DNA from: Listeria seeligeri serovar 1/2b str. SLCC3954
Lineage (GTDB): Bacteria; Bacillota; Bacilli; Lactobacillales; Listeriaceae
NCBI RefSeq assembly: GCF_000027145.1
Contig: NC_013891.1
Coordinates: 2,604,001 to 2,668,000, forward strand
Reading direction: 5' to 3'
DNA: 64,000 bases
How positions within the stretch are numbered: position 1 is the stretch's first letter; the number at the start of each line of letters is the position of its first letter. The translations under genes and the position numbers were made by a program. The notes below the pieces were generated by a model that searched no databases, had not been told where the DNA came from, and saw only the letters and a program-made list of their open reading frames with translations. Positions 37,317 through 47,155 of this stretch are shown in pieces.

Positions 37317-37424
37317 GGCTGGGACATAAGTCTTGAAAATGGATATTAAAAAATGGATTTGATTACTCCTCTCAAAAGGAATTCTCAAATCCATTTTCTA
37401 TTTACTGGGATTTATGTACCAGCC
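37317..37424 (+). repeat. Composite inverted-repeat element
   Basis: Outer arms GGCTGGGACATAA (37317-37329) and TTATGTACCAGCC (37412-37424) pair with one mismatch. Inside them AAATGGATTTGA (37351-37362) pairs perfectly with TCAAATCCATTT (37384-37395). The GGCTGGGACATAA core resembles intergenic repeats seen in several Firmicutes. It follows rpiB and borders the accessory segment; no T-run follows the outer arm. Confidence 0.6.
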
Positions 37425-37510
37425 TCTTCGCAATGTGTATATTTATCATTTTTTAGTTGAAAAGGTTAATTTATACTAAAAAATCTCCTACTACCATTTA
37501 TTAAACAAAC

Positions 37511-37867
37511 TCACTCTTCACTGATTAGTCTTTCATCATCAATTAACTCATCAAGTGCATATTGCATCCATGCCCATAAATCCATAAATTGTCCCCGCTG
37601 CTCGTATCCTTCTGTTGTAAAATCATGTATTATTTGAACAACTTTTCCTTTTCCTATTTCAAAGCAAGCAATATCATCGTTATCGTCCCTTCTTGCAAAT
37701 GGAACTAACTTTCTTGTCGGAAATCTATCTGAAAGAGATTGATACCTTCTGGTCGCTTGGTCAGCTTCTATAAAGTACCAATTATCAAAATCCACTAAAT
37801 TGAGTTCTATAGCTTTCAAATATGCTTTTGGATAATTAAATCCGTTTATTTCTATACCATAATTCAT
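37511..37867 (-). CDS. SUKH (SMI1/KNR4)-like protein, putative immunity protein
   Basis: A 118-residue acidic protein. LVPFARRDDNDDIACFEIGK followed by VVQIIHDF resembles the core of SUKH-superfamily proteins, many of which are immunity proteins for polymorphic toxins. AAGGTGG lies before the ATG. Directly upstream, a 44-codon frame without a start ends 20 bases away, as a toxin 3' end would in a toxin-immunity pair. The family call is by eye and moderate; the immunity role is inferred from context. Confidence 0.55.
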   Translation of the reverse strand: MNYGIEINGFNYPKAYLKAIELNLVDFDNWYFIEADQATRRYQSLSDRFPTRKLVPFARRDDNDDIACFEIGKGKVVQIIHDFTTEGYEQRGQFMDLWAWMQYALDELIDDERLISEE

Positions 37868-37886
37868 TTAAATTCCACCTTACTAA

Positions 37887-38021
37887 TTATTTTTTATCCT
37901 CCATTTTAAATGACCCTTGGGGATAAGAATTTTTAAAAGGAACTTTTTGCTTATTAATTCTTAACTCTATTGCTTCACCCCATGTACTTGGAACTCCACA
38001 GACCTTATTTGTTTTATAAGA
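37887..38021 (-). pseudogene. Out-of-frame C-terminal coding remnant
   Basis: In another frame than the KAP-like gene, and running past its stop, 44 codons stay open and end at TAA 37887. Residues include VCGVPSTWGEAIELRI and KNSYPQGSFKMEDKK. There is no start codon or ribosome site. It looks like the 3' end of a longer gene left by a deletion, possibly a secreted toxin because a SUKH-like gene follows. It could also be chance. Confidence 0.35.
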
Positions 38022-38350
38022 TTACTGCCTACTTGAAGTACACCGTTCAAAGGAGCTACAGATTCCAACAATCTTCCAGCAAAAACAGCAGACTGCTTAA
38101 CCTTTTTACCTCTCTCACTCATCAATTCAAAGAATATTTTCTTTTTTAACTCGTTTAAATCAGATACCCCATTCAACGAAATGTATCTGATACTAAATTT
38201 AGTATTAGATAATTCCTCTGCAAGTGTATTACTTATAAAGTAAGTTTTTCCGCTCCCCCATTCACCATCTAGCAATAAGGCATACGTTGTAACTTCTGTT
38301 GCTAAATATTTTTTTATCTTATCCAAATTAGTATTAATCGTCATTATCAT
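37967..38350 (-). pseudogene. Truncated KAP-type P-loop NTPase
   Basis: 127 residues with Walker A LLDGEWGSGKTYFISNTL near residue 30, typical of KAP NTPases, which are normally about 500 residues or more with membrane segments and a Walker B. Here the frame stops soon after the first ATPase strand-helix units, with no Walker B. GAGGAG lies before the ATG and a good promoter lies upstream. A remnant of an accessory, possibly defence-related ATPase is the simplest reading; a functional short protein is less likely. Confidence 0.65.
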
Positions 38351-38373
38351 TCATCTCCTCGTGGATATATTTT

Positions 38374-38403
38374 TATAAAAACAGATTATTACGTTTGTGT
38401 CAA
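38374..38403 (-). promoter_or_regulatory. Promoter of the KAP-like remnant
   Basis: On the minus strand, -35 TTGACA (38398-38403), an 18-base spacer and -10 TTTATA (38374-38379). The -35 is flanked by an inverted repeat GTTTGTG (38393-38399) / CACAAAC (38408-38414), a possible operator. Confidence 0.55.
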
Positions 38404-38414
38404 CTTTCACAAAC

Positions 38415-38591
38415 ATAAACAACTTACTGTATTAGTAATAATATTACCCTTCCAATTCTTCGTTTATTTGATACACCTTATTTAGACTTAAAACCTACTA
38501 ACCTTAGTATGGTTTTTATATCCACTTTATTAATAGTTCACAAATAGTAATTTTTTCCCTTTTATATATTAAAAATGAGGACAATTACACA
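38415..38591. other. Intergenic segment at the right edge of the accessory region
   Basis: Very AT-rich. It holds a hairpin AAAACC-TACTAA / TTAGTA-GGTTTT (38490-38515) followed by TTTAT on the plus strand, which could be an orphan terminator. No ORF with ribosome site seen. Confidence 0.45.
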
Positions 38592-38620
38592 TTGTCAACA
38601 AGAACATTCGTTCGTATAAT
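38592..38620 (+). promoter_or_regulatory. LexA-controlled promoter of yolD-umuC
   Basis: -35 TTGTCA (38592-38597), a 17-base spacer and -10 TATAAT (38615-38620). The spacer carries AGAACATTCGTTCG (38601-38614), matching the GAAC-N4-GTTC LexA (SOS) box, so LexA would block the promoter fully. Confidence 0.85.
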
Positions 38621-38667
38621 ATATATAAACAACCACTGTTTGTTAGAATTATTGGAGGTGTTATCTG

Positions 38668-39009
38668 ATGGATTATCAAGATCGCGGCATGAAGAAATGG
38701 GGCGGATTTTTATTAAGTGAGCATACTGAGGCGATGAAAACCGCTGAACCACTCTTAACGTGGAAAGAATCCATGACTACAGAAGCAATTGAGAATGTAC
38801 TAGGTAGTGCGATGACACATAGTTCTATGCTTGTTATTCAAAAAAAACCGCTAGACCCAGAAGCAGCTCCTGAAAAAGATATTATTGGTCGCATTTCTGG
38901 AGTCGAAAACAATACTATTTACATTAGAAACTCGGAAGGTATTATTCCACTCTCCTTTTCAGCAATTAGAAATGTAGAAGAAAGGAGTGTCGAGAAATGG
39001 TACAAGTAG
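38668..39009 (+). CDS. YolD-like protein, SOS polymerase partner gene
   Basis: A 113-residue YolD-family protein (MDYQDRGMKKWGGFLLSEHTEAM; later IIGRISGVENNTIYIRNSEGIIPLSFSAIRNVE). YolD-like genes commonly precede UmuC/UvrX Y-family polymerase genes and are SOS-induced. It has ATTGGAGG upstream and the LexA promoter described above. The umuC start at 38997 overlaps its 3' end by 13 bases, showing translational coupling. Confidence 0.85.
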   Translation: MDYQDRGMKKWGGFLLSEHTEAMKTAEPLLTWKESMTTEAIENVLGSAMTHSSMLVIQKKPLDPEAAPEKDIIGRISGVENNTIYIRNSEGIIPLSFSAIRNVEERSVEKWYK

Positions 39010-40278
39010 AGGATTACAGCCACGCACCACGCCGAGATATTTTATGTATAGATATTAAATCGTTTTTTCGCTTCTGTTGAGTGTGTGAAGCGTCGACTAA
39101 ATCCACTGGAAGCTTATTTGGTCGTTATGAGTAATGCCGAACGAGCTGGTGGACTTGTTTTGGCAGCCACTCCTAAGATGAAATCCGTGCATCATATTAA
39201 AACCGGATCAAGGATGTACGAACTTCCAACTTGGGATGAACGTATTATTATTGCCCCACCACGAATGAAACTTTATTTAAAAGTAAATGCAATGATTCAA
39301 GCCATTTTCAGACGTTACGTTCCTGCTGAATTTATTCATGTTTACAGTATTGATGAGTGTTTTCTAGATATTACCGGGTCGCATCTGCTCTTTGGAAGCA
39401 CCGACGAAATTGTCCGGAAAATCCAGCGCGATATCTTGGAAGAACTACGACTTTATGTCACGGTTGGAATTGGCGATAACCCACTTCTCGCTAAACTCGC
39501 ACTAGATAATGTTGCTAAAAATCGTCCCGACGGCATTGCTGAATGGCGCTACGAAGATGTTCCAGAGACAATTTGGAAGATTAAGCATTTGGAAGATGTC
39601 TGCGGAATTGGTCACAGAACAGCCGCACACCTCAAAAGAATGGGTATTTTTAGTATGTATCAACTCAGCCAAACCCCACTACCAGTTTTAAAAAGTGCGA
39701 TGGGCGTCATTGGCGAGCAATTATATTATCATGCGCATGGTCTTGATTACAGTCGTTTAAATGAAAAATATGTCCCTGTTAATAAAAGTTACGGCAAAAG
39801 CCAAATTCTCGAGAAAGACTACCACGTTCCAGCTGAAGTAGAAATTGTTATTCGTGAAATGGTAGAAGAAGTGGCCATGCGCTTACGACAAAACCATGTG
39901 GACACTTCCGTCATTCATTTAAGCGTTGGCTACAGTAAATACAGCATAAAAAAAGGGTTTAGCCATCAAGCTAAAATCCCTTCTACTAATAGTAGTCATG
40001 CGCTTATTCCCTATTTTCTAGAGTTATTTAGACGCTACGATGAACGCGAACCAGTGCGATCAATTGCAATTTCATGCGGAAAAATCACTTTAAAAGCTGG
40101 TCTGCAACTGAATTTATTTGAAGATGTTAACCGAACATTAAACCATGAACAGCTCGAAGTCACAGTTGATAAAATCCGGATGCGTTATGGTTTTAAATCT
40201 TTGATGCATGCAAGTAGTTTGCTAAATGGCGCGACTGGCTTGAAACGCTCAGAAATGGTCGGTGGACACAAAGGCTAA
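38997..40278 (+). pseudogene. umuC: Y-family DNA polymerase (UmuC/UvrX type) with +1 frameshift
   Basis: The start ATG 38997 follows AAGGAG, and the product begins MVQVEDYSHAPRRDILCIDIKSFF. Frame 1 then runs into a stop (RFC*) because the T tract at 39063-39068 has six T instead of the five that would give SFFASVECVKRRL. From 39085 the rest is intact to 40278: SIDECFLDIT near the second catalytic site, the thumb/HhH region VCGIGHRTAAHLKRMGI and the little finger. Restored, the protein would be about 426 residues, usual for UvrX. A restart at GTG 39085 would lack the first catalytic Asp. The frameshift may be real, phase-variable or a sequencing error. Confidence 0.85.
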
Positions 40279-41091
40279 CTACTCTGGTTTCACGCGAAAC
40301 AAGAAATCTTGTACCATTGTTGTAAATATTTTCGGTTGTTCGATTTGTAAGTTATGTCCGGCAAAATCAAGAATCGCAAAGGAAGCATGTGGATACTTTT
40401 CGAGCAAACGAAGCCCATCTGCGTAGCCAACATGATCATCTTGACGACCAAACAAGAATAATCCTGGCACATCAAAAGTAGCATTTTCATCAGGGTCAAA
40501 ACTAAGTGCGTAATTAGCCGCTAACTTATCCAAAAATTCGCCATCTGCATTAATCATCCCAGACATCACTTCCGCTAAAAAGCGATTCCAGTTTCTAGAT
40601 GTTAGAATCACGCCGCTTTTCGAAAAGTAAACCTTGTCTTCCTTCGATAGTGAATTTACAAATGCCTCATCTTGATACATTACTTTTTGCTCGGGCAAGG
40701 TTCTTTTCTCTTTTTCTGGATAAATTACTGGACAAATAAGTAGAACGCCAAGCACGCGGTCCGGGCATTTCGCTGCGATTCCGCGGGCTAAGTAACCACC
40801 GTAAGATTCCCCGGCAAGGATAAATAGTTCACCGGGAATTACCGCTTCAATAAATTCCAATAATAGCGCTAGTACGTGGTCAGCATTTTGAATTGAATCG
40901 TAATTCTCGGTCTTCCCCATGCCTGGTAAATCTAAGTAAATACGAGAAAACGGACTTTCTTTATCGAAAACTGGTTCCATACAACCAATCATCAGCTGCG
41001 AATCAGGAGCAAAGCCATGAATCATTATTATCGGGATACCTTCACCATATTTTTCATAATAAACGTCTACGCTGCGGATTGTTTTATGCAT
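40279..41091 (-). CDS. Alpha/beta hydrolase
   Basis: A 270-residue alpha/beta-hydrolase fold: oxyanion segment IIMIHGFAPDS, nucleophile elbow LAGESYGGYLAR (Ser near residue 94), the acid LFGRQDDHVGY near 215 and the His in DFAGHNLQIEQP near 246. The closest general match is esterases or proline-iminopeptidase-like enzymes; the substrate is unknown. AAGGAGGAG precedes the ATG. Its stop codon is directly next to the umuC stop on the other strand with no intergenic terminator, and it may be the last gene of the kdp transcript. Confidence 0.85.
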   Translation of the reverse strand: MHKTIRSVDVYYEKYGEGIPIIMIHGFAPDSQLMIGCMEPVFDKESPFSRIYLDLPGMGKTENYDSIQNADHVLALLLEFIEAVIPGELFILAGESYGGYLARGIAAKCPDRVLGVLLICPVIYPEKEKRTLPEQKVMYQDEAFVNSLSKEDKVYFSKSGVILTSRNWNRFLAEVMSGMINADGEFLDKLAANYALSFDPDENATFDVPGLFLFGRQDDHVGYADGLRLLEKYPHASFAILDFAGHNLQIEQPKIFTTMVQDFLFRVKPE

Positions 41092-41128
41092 TAATACTCC
41101 TCCTTGCGTTTATTTTTATCATAACATA

Positions 41129-41824
41129 TTATTCTTCTACCATTCGATACCCAACCCCAACTTCTGTCAAAATATACGCTGGCTCAGCGGGGTTTTTTTC
41201 GATTTTTCTTCTGATATTGCTCAAGTTTACTCGGAGTGCCTGATTTTCGCTTGGATATGGTCCCCAGATTTCGCGGATAATGAAGTCATGCGTCAGTACT
41301 TTTCCAGCATGGCGGGCTAAGAGTAGTAGAATTTTATATTCAATCGGCGTAAAGTGAATTTCTGTGTCACCCATTTTAACAAGGCGTCTAGCGTCATCAA
41401 TGTAGAGGTTTTGAATTCGAATTGTCGCATCATTTGGCGTTTCTTTGTTGGTTGGTTGAATGTGCCTTAACGCTGTTCGAATTCGCGCTAGTAGTTCTGA
41501 TGTGCCGAATGGTTTCGTAATATAGTCGTCTGCACCAAGATCCAGTGCAGTCACTTTTTCACGTTCATGATCGCGCGCTGAGACGACAATAATTGGCACT
41601 TTAGACCAAGCACGAATATCCCGAAGCACGTCTAAACCTTCCATGTCAGGTAAACCAAGGTCAAGTAAAACCACATCTGGGGAATGGCTTGCTGTTTGTT
41701 CCAGTGCTTCTTTCCCGCTCACAGCTTTAATTACCGCATAATCACTAGCCGTCAAAACAGCTGAAATAAAATTGCTGATGCCCGATTCATCTTCCACAAT
41801 TAATACAAGTCGTTTATTGTTCAC
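41129..41824 (-). CDS. kdpE: Response regulator KdpE
   Basis: A 231-residue OmpR/PhoB-type regulator: receiver domain with phospho-Asp in VVLLDLGLPDMEG (about residue 55), Lys in ITKPFGTSELLARI, then a winged-helix DNA-binding domain (FTPIEYKILLLLARHAGKVLT). It activates kdpFABC when K+ is low. Its start overlaps the kdpD stop by ATGA. The order kdpFABCDE places it last. Confidence 0.95.
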   Translation of the reverse strand: MNNKRLVLIVEDESGISNFISAVLTASDYAVIKAVSGKEALEQTASHSPDVVLLDLGLPDMEGLDVLRDIRAWSKVPIIVVSARDHEREKVTALDLGADDYITKPFGTSELLARIRTALRHIQPTNKETPNDATIRIQNLYIDDARRLVKMGDTEIHFTPIEYKILLLLARHAGKVLTHDFIIREIWGPYPSENQALRVNLSNIRRKIEKNPAEPAYILTEVGVGYRMVEE

Positions 41825-44511
41825 TGCTCGTCTCCTCCATCTAATGGCAAAGTAAACCAGAATGTCGCTCCGCCAAGTTCGTTATTTTTCGCTTCAATGG
41901 TTCCATCATGTGCGCGAATAATCGACATACAGATGGATAAACCAAGCCCAAGACCGCGCGACATATCAGAGCGCTCTCTAGCCTCTACTGCAAACGTATC
42001 AAATAAATCAGCCATACGATTTTCCGGGATACCAGTTCCGTTATCGCGAACGCTAAATATCGCACTGTTTTCCGTTTTCGTTACATCTACCCAAACTTCT
42101 GCATCCGCACCTGCGTGACGAAGCGCATTTTCCATTAAATTGATTAAAACTTGTTCGATAAGCGTCCCGTCCATTGGAACCATAAGCAAATCGCGCGGAA
42201 CTTGTACATGAATAATTCGATCTGTAAAACGCTTTTTAATTCGACCTACTGCTTCCCCAACAATTTCTTCCACGGCTTCTGGTTCTCTTTCCAAACTCAC
42301 TAAACCTTCGCTAATTCGTGTAACAGAAAGCAGGTTTTCCACCATTCGAATTAGCCAACCCGAATCATCTTTAATACCTTTAATTAAATCATGTTGGGTC
42401 GCTTTATCTAGTTCGGTTTCTTTCTCAAGAAGTGCTGAACTTGCGCCAATGATTCCAGTAAGTGGCGTTCTTAAGTCGTGTGAAATAGCTCGAAGCAAGT
42501 TACTACGCATTTTTTCTTTTACCGATTCGATGACGATTTGACGTTGCTCTTCTGATAAATATTGCCGTTCTAATGCGAGGGCAACTTGCGAGCTAATCAT
42601 CCGTAAGAACATCCGATTATCTTGAGTGAGCGGGCCATCTTCCGCCGAACATGAAACACCAATCACGCCAAGTACTTTCCCTTGCGACATCACTGGCATA
42701 TAATAACCAAACGCCCCCATTAATGTGTCTGTTCCTGCACCGGCCCTCTTTTTATTTTTAAAAACCCAATGCGCCACAGCTTCTTCCTCAGGGTTCAAAA
42801 GCGCGCTTGCATCTTCCTTACCTTCTGCTTGGACAAAAATCCCTTTGCTACTTTTAGCTGGATCTGTAGAATAAAAAATAACAGAGCGCTGAAATAAATG
42901 CAAAATATATTCATTTGTTAAGTCGATAATTCCTTTTAAATTTCGAGTTATTAGTAAACGTTTATTGATTTCGTATAGTACTTCTGTCCGGCGTTCGCGC
43001 TCAACAGCTAGGCTGGCCTGCGTTTTGATTCGAACGGTTAGCGCACTTGTAATTAACGCAACAAGCAACATAATGCCGAATGTCACCGGATAACCGGCTT
43101 GAATCGTATTAAAAGTATATAATGGCGATGTAAAAAAGAAATTAAATAACATAACACCAATAATCGAACCCAAAACCCCATATACATAACCACTTGTTAC
43201 TCTAGAAATAATTAATACGGATAAAATATATACCATAATAACATTTTGGTCCCCAATGCCTAATTCACTAAGCCCAATACATATTGCGGTTGCTAAACAG
43301 AGTAATAGTACCATTTTTGCCATATCGTGCCATGTTAAGAAACTTTTAAAACGCATTTTCATTCGGCGCTTTTTGATTTCCGGGCTACTGGACGGGATAA
43401 TATGCATATCAACGTTATCCAAATGCGTAATAAGCTGATCTTCAAAATCATCTTCAAATAAGGAACGTAGCCCCATCCGCCGACGTGATTTCCCAACAAC
43501 AATATTCGTCACACCCGTCAAACGAGCATACTGGGCCACTGTTTCCGCAATATCATGTCCTGCTAGCGTAACAATTTCGGCGCCAAGTCTTTCAGCAAGT
43601 TCCATTGTTTCGCGCAAGCATTTTTTCTCTTGTTTAGACAAATAATCCGTCTCTTCATTTTCGACATAAAGAGCTATCCATGGCGCTCGGAAAGCTTCAG
43701 CAGTGCGCGCTGTCCAGCGAATTAGTTTTGCAGAAGAAGGCGCCGAGCCGATACAAACTAGCCATTTACTGCTAGCTCGCTTTTCTGGATAAACGCCGGT
43801 TTGGTCGTACTCATGGCTAATCCGGTCTGCTGCTTTTCGCATCGCAATTTCACGTAATAATTTCAGATTTTCTCTTGTAAAAAAGTTCTGCATTGCTGTT
43901 TTTGCGCGTTCTGGCCGGTAAATTTTCCCTTGTTCTAATCGTTTCAAAAGTTCATCTGGTTCAATATCAATTAGCTTGACACGGTCTGCTTCATCAAAAA
44001 CATAATCTGGAATCGTTTCTCGGACAGCGACTTTCGTAATGCCTTCCACGATATCATTTAAACTTTCAATATGTTGCACATTTACCGTCGTATAAACGTC
44101 AATCCCCGCTTGCAACAGTTCTTCCACGTCTTGAAATCGTTTCTTGTTTCTTACTCCTTCTGCATTCGTGTGTGCAAGTTCATCCACTAAAATCAGTTCT
44201 GGCTTACGTTTCAACGCTTCATCCAAGTCAAATTCTTTTAGTGAAATATTTTTATGATTAACAGATTTAGGTGGAATAATTGGGATTCCTTCGAGCATTT
44301 TTAACGTTTCTGCTCTGGCATGTGGTTCAATATAACCTGCCACTACATCGACGCCGCTTGTAAGCTGATCTTTCGCATCATTCAGCATTGCGTAAGTCTT
44401 CCCAACACCCGCTGCAAATCCAAAATATATTTTTAATTTACCTACTTGTGAATCTGCTTCATCTTGCAAATTCACAAGTAATGCTTCTGGACTTGGACGA
44501 TTCGTCTCCAT
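41821..44511 (-). CDS. kdpD: Potassium-sensing histidine kinase KdpD
   Basis: An 896-residue sensor kinase of full family length: the N-terminal KdpD domain with Walker A YFGFAAGVGKTYAML, a USP-like domain (WLVCIGSAPSSAKLIRWT near 250), four close membrane helices (about 400-495), a GAF-like segment, the HisKA site AISHDLRTPLTGIIGASSALL (His near 670) and the HATPase (NLMENALRHAG, GTGIPENRM). In Firmicutes the USP domain can bind c-di-AMP. The gap from kdpC is 18 bases. Confidence 0.96.
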   Translation of the reverse strand: METNRPSPEALLVNLQDEADSQVGKLKIYFGFAAGVGKTYAMLNDAKDQLTSGVDVVAGYIEPHARAETLKMLEGIPIIPPKSVNHKNISLKEFDLDEALKRKPELILVDELAHTNAEGVRNKKRFQDVEELLQAGIDVYTTVNVQHIESLNDIVEGITKVAVRETIPDYVFDEADRVKLIDIEPDELLKRLEQGKIYRPERAKTAMQNFFTRENLKLLREIAMRKAADRISHEYDQTGVYPEKRASSKWLVCIGSAPSSAKLIRWTARTAEAFRAPWIALYVENEETDYLSKQEKKCLRETMELAERLGAEIVTLAGHDIAETVAQYARLTGVTNIVVGKSRRRMGLRSLFEDDFEDQLITHLDNVDMHIIPSSSPEIKKRRMKMRFKSFLTWHDMAKMVLLLCLATAICIGLSELGIGDQNVIMVYILSVLIISRVTSGYVYGVLGSIIGVMLFNFFFTSPLYTFNTIQAGYPVTFGIMLLVALITSALTVRIKTQASLAVERERRTEVLYEINKRLLITRNLKGIIDLTNEYILHLFQRSVIFYSTDPAKSSKGIFVQAEGKEDASALLNPEEEAVAHWVFKNKKRAGAGTDTLMGAFGYYMPVMSQGKVLGVIGVSCSAEDGPLTQDNRMFLRMISSQVALALERQYLSEEQRQIVIESVKEKMRSNLLRAISHDLRTPLTGIIGASSALLEKETELDKATQHDLIKGIKDDSGWLIRMVENLLSVTRISEGLVSLEREPEAVEEIVGEAVGRIKKRFTDRIIHVQVPRDLLMVPMDGTLIEQVLINLMENALRHAGADAEVWVDVTKTENSAIFSVRDNGTGIPENRMADLFDTFAVEARERSDMSRGLGLGLSICMSIIRAHDGTIEAKNNELGGATFWFTLPLDGGDEQ

Positions 44512-44529
44512 GTTTTCGCCTCCAACTCA

Positions 44530-45087
44530 TTACATTTTCAAATTATCTAATGCCAAATTAACTTGTAATACGTTTACAGTAGGTTCACCCCAAAATCCAA
44601 GTAATCGTTCGCTCGTATTTTCAGCAATTATATCTTTTACTACTTTTGTAGGAATTCCGCGAACCTTGGAAATACGGTCTACTTGATAGGCTGCTGCTGC
44701 TTTTGAAATATCTGGATCAACGCCACTTGCAGATGCTGTGACTAGGTCCATCGGGATAGCTCGGTTGTTTGTTGGATCAAGCTTATGCCACCAAGCAATT
44801 CTTTTTTCGACTAATTGCTTTTGTTCTTCGCTAGTTGGGTTTAAGTTCGTTGCAGCACCATCGCTCGCTGCTCGCCCAATCAAATATTCAGGCTTCGTAA
44901 ATGTTTGACCAATTTCCTTAGAACCAACTTTTCCCTGTTCCCCTTCTATTATACTGCCATTTGCTTTGTCCTGAAAAGCTACAGCTGAAATAATTGTTAC
45001 GACACCGGGATAAACAACACCACATACAAATGTTAAAATGATGAAGCTTATTACTGCTGGCTTCCAAATTTGCATCAATTTTTTCAT
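44530..45087 (-). CDS. kdpC: K+-transporting ATPase subunit KdpC
   Basis: A 185-residue single-span protein: an N-terminal membrane helix (ISFIILTFVCGVVYPGVVTII) and a periplasm-facing domain with GSKEIGQTFTKPEYLIGR and VTASASGVDPDISKAAA. It helps assemble and couple KdpA and KdpB. It sits 11 bases after kdpB. Confidence 0.95.
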   Translation of the reverse strand: MKKLMQIWKPAVISFIILTFVCGVVYPGVVTIISAVAFQDKANGSIIEGEQGKVGSKEIGQTFTKPEYLIGRAASDGAATNLNPTSEEQKQLVEKRIAWWHKLDPTNNRAIPMDLVTASASGVDPDISKAAAAYQVDRISKVRGIPTKVVKDIIAENTSERLLGFWGEPTVNVLQVNLALDNLKM

Positions 45088-45098
45088 GATTTTTCCCC

Positions 45099-47144
45099 CT
45101 ATACGATTCCTAAAATAGTTAATAACATATCAATCAATTTAATCGCAATAAACGGTGCAATCAATCCACCCAAACCGTAAATCAACATGTTACGACTAAG
45201 TAACTTTCCAGCTGGCATTTCTCGGTACTTAACCCCTTTTAAAGATAGCGGGATTAAAGCGATGATAATGACGGCATTGTAGATAATCGCTGATAAAATT
45301 GCGCTTGTTGGACTAGTTAGCCCCATTAAATTTAGCGCCGCAAGTTCTGGGAATATCCCATAAAAAAGCACTGGAATAATCGCAAAGTATTTAGCTAAAT
45401 CATTAGCCACACTAAAAGTAGTTAGCGCACCTCGCGTCATTAAAAGCTGTTTACCAATCCGGACGATATCAATTAATTTTGTTGGACTAGAATCAAGGTC
45501 AACCATGTTCCCTGCTTCTTTTGCAGCTTGTGTCCCAGTATTCATCGCCACAGCTACATCCGCTTGTGCAAGTGCCGGCGCATCATTTGTTCCATCACCA
45601 GTCATCGCAACTAAATGTCCCTCTTGTTGATATTTACGAATCAACTCTAGTTTCGCTTCCGGAGTGGCTTCTGCGAGAAAGTCATCTACTCCGGCTTCTG
45701 CTGCGATGGCTGCGGCGGTCATCGGATTATCACCGGTGATCATAATTGTTTTTATACCCATTTTTCGTAAATCAAGGAAACGTTCTTTCACACCGTTTTT
45801 CACAATATCTTTTAAATAAATAACGCCAAGCACTTTGTTATTACGAGCTACAACAAGCGGAGTTCCACCAGCGTTAGCGACTTTATTAACTATCGCATCA
45901 CATTCTTTGGGATACGTTCCACCATTTTTCGTTACATACGTCCGAACCGCATCTGCGGCACCTTTTCGAATCGTATTTTCTTGATAATTGATTCCGCTCA
46001 TTCGGGTTGTTGCTGTGAATGGAACGAATTCCGCATGCATTTCAGCAAAATCTCGACCGCGGATATCGAACCGTTCTTTCGCTAGCACAACTATGCTCCG
46101 GCCTTCCGCAGTTTCATCGGCAATAGAAGAAAGTTGAGCCGCATCTGCTAGTTCTTTCTCTGTCACCCCATCTACTGGCAAAAATTCACTAGCTTTCCGA
46201 TTTCCAAGCGTAATTGTTCCTGTTTTATCTAACAACAGCACATCGACGTCGCCCGCTGCTTCAATTGCCCGACCGCTCATCGCTAAGACATTTGCCTGAT
46301 TTAAACGACTCATCCCAGCAATTCCAATAGAAGAAAGTAGCGCACCAATTGTTGTTGGCGCCAAACAAACGAGCAAAGCAATCACATTTGTAATCGAAAT
46401 CGCTGACCCAGATCCCGCTTGTTTACTCGCAAAATCTGTAAATGGCAAAAGAGTTGCTGAAACCGCTAGAAAAATAATCGACAGTGTCACTAACAAAATC
46501 TGTAACGCAATTTCATTTGGTGTTTTTTTCCGCGAAGCACCTTCAACCATCGCAATCATTTTATCTAAGAAACTTTCCCCAGAAACTGCTGTTACTTCAA
46601 TAACAAGCCAATCCGAAACAAGGGTTGTCCCGCCTGTCACAGCACTTCTATCTCCACCAGACTCGCGAATTACTGGCGCTGATTCCCCGGTTATTGCACT
46701 TTCGTCAACCGAAGCAGCTCCTTCAATAACTTCCCCGTCCATCGGTATCTGCTCATTCGCTAGCACGTAAACAATATCGCCTTTTTTCAAATCATTAGAC
46801 GCTACTTCGATAACATCCGATTTGTCGCTCACGGTCTTCAATTTCCGAGCAAGTACATCTTTTCGAGCTAGCTTCAAACTATCTGCCTGTGCGCGACCTC
46901 GGCCTTCCGCAATCGCCTCTGCAAAATTCGCAAATAACACGGTAAACCACAAAATTAGCGCAATCGCGAGTGTATAACCCGCTTTTTCATCTGAAATCCC
47001 CCAAAAGCCAAGAAAATAAAGCCCTGTCGCCAAAATTGCACCCACATAAACGAGTAACATCACTGGATTTTTCACTTGTAACTTCGGAGACAATTTTTTC
47101 GTTGACTGAATTAGCGCATCTTTCCAAATACCTTTTTCCATCAT
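45099..47144 (-). CDS. kdpB: K+-transporting P-type ATPase subunit KdpB
   Basis: About 681 residues, a P-type ATPase with phosphorylated Asp in [19 protein letters not shown], actuator TGESAPV, hinge [20 protein letters not shown] and membrane segments at both ends. It hydrolyses ATP to power K+ uptake through KdpA. Starts are close together: ATG 47150 lies only 3 bases after GAGG, so ATG 47144 is preferred. Confidence 0.96.
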   Translation of the reverse strand: MMEKGIWKDALIQSTKKLSPKLQVKNPVMLLVYVGAILATGLYFLGFWGISDEKAGYTLAIALILWFTVLFANFAEAIAEGRGRAQADSLKLARKDVLARKLKTVSDKSDVIEVASNDLKKGDIVYVLANEQIPMDGEVIEGAASVDESAITGESAPVIRESGGDRSAVTGGTTLVSDWLVIEVTAVSGESFLDKMIAMVEGASRKKTPNEIALQILLVTLSIIFLAVSATLLPFTDFASKQAGSGSAISITNVIALLVCLAPTTIGALLSSIGIAGMSRLNQANVLAMSGRAIEAAGDVDVLLLDKTGTITLGNRKASEFLPVDGVTEKELADAAQLSSIADETAEGRSIVVLAKERFDIRGRDFAEMHAEFVPFTATTRMSGINYQENTIRKGAADAVRTYVTKNGGTYPKECDAIVNKVANAGGTPLVVARNNKVLGVIYLKDIVKNGVKERFLDLRKMGIKTIMITGDNPMTAAAIAAEAGVDDFLAEATPEAKLELIRKYQQEGHLVAMTGDGTNDAPALAQADVAVAMNTGTQAAKEAGNMVDLDSSPTKLIDIVRIGKQLLMTRGALTTFSVANDLAKYFAIIPVLFYGIFPELAALNLMGLTSPTSAILSAIIYNAVIIIALIPLSLKGVKYREMPAGKLLSRNMLIYGLGGLIAPFIAIKLIDMLLTILGIV

Positions 47145-47155
47145 TTCCATTCACC

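Noticed and set aside
39085-40278. umuC read as a complete shorter gene starting at GTG 39085
   Set aside because: It would lack the first catalytic Asp and has no ribosome site; the ATG at 38997 with AAGGAG is the true start before the frameshift.
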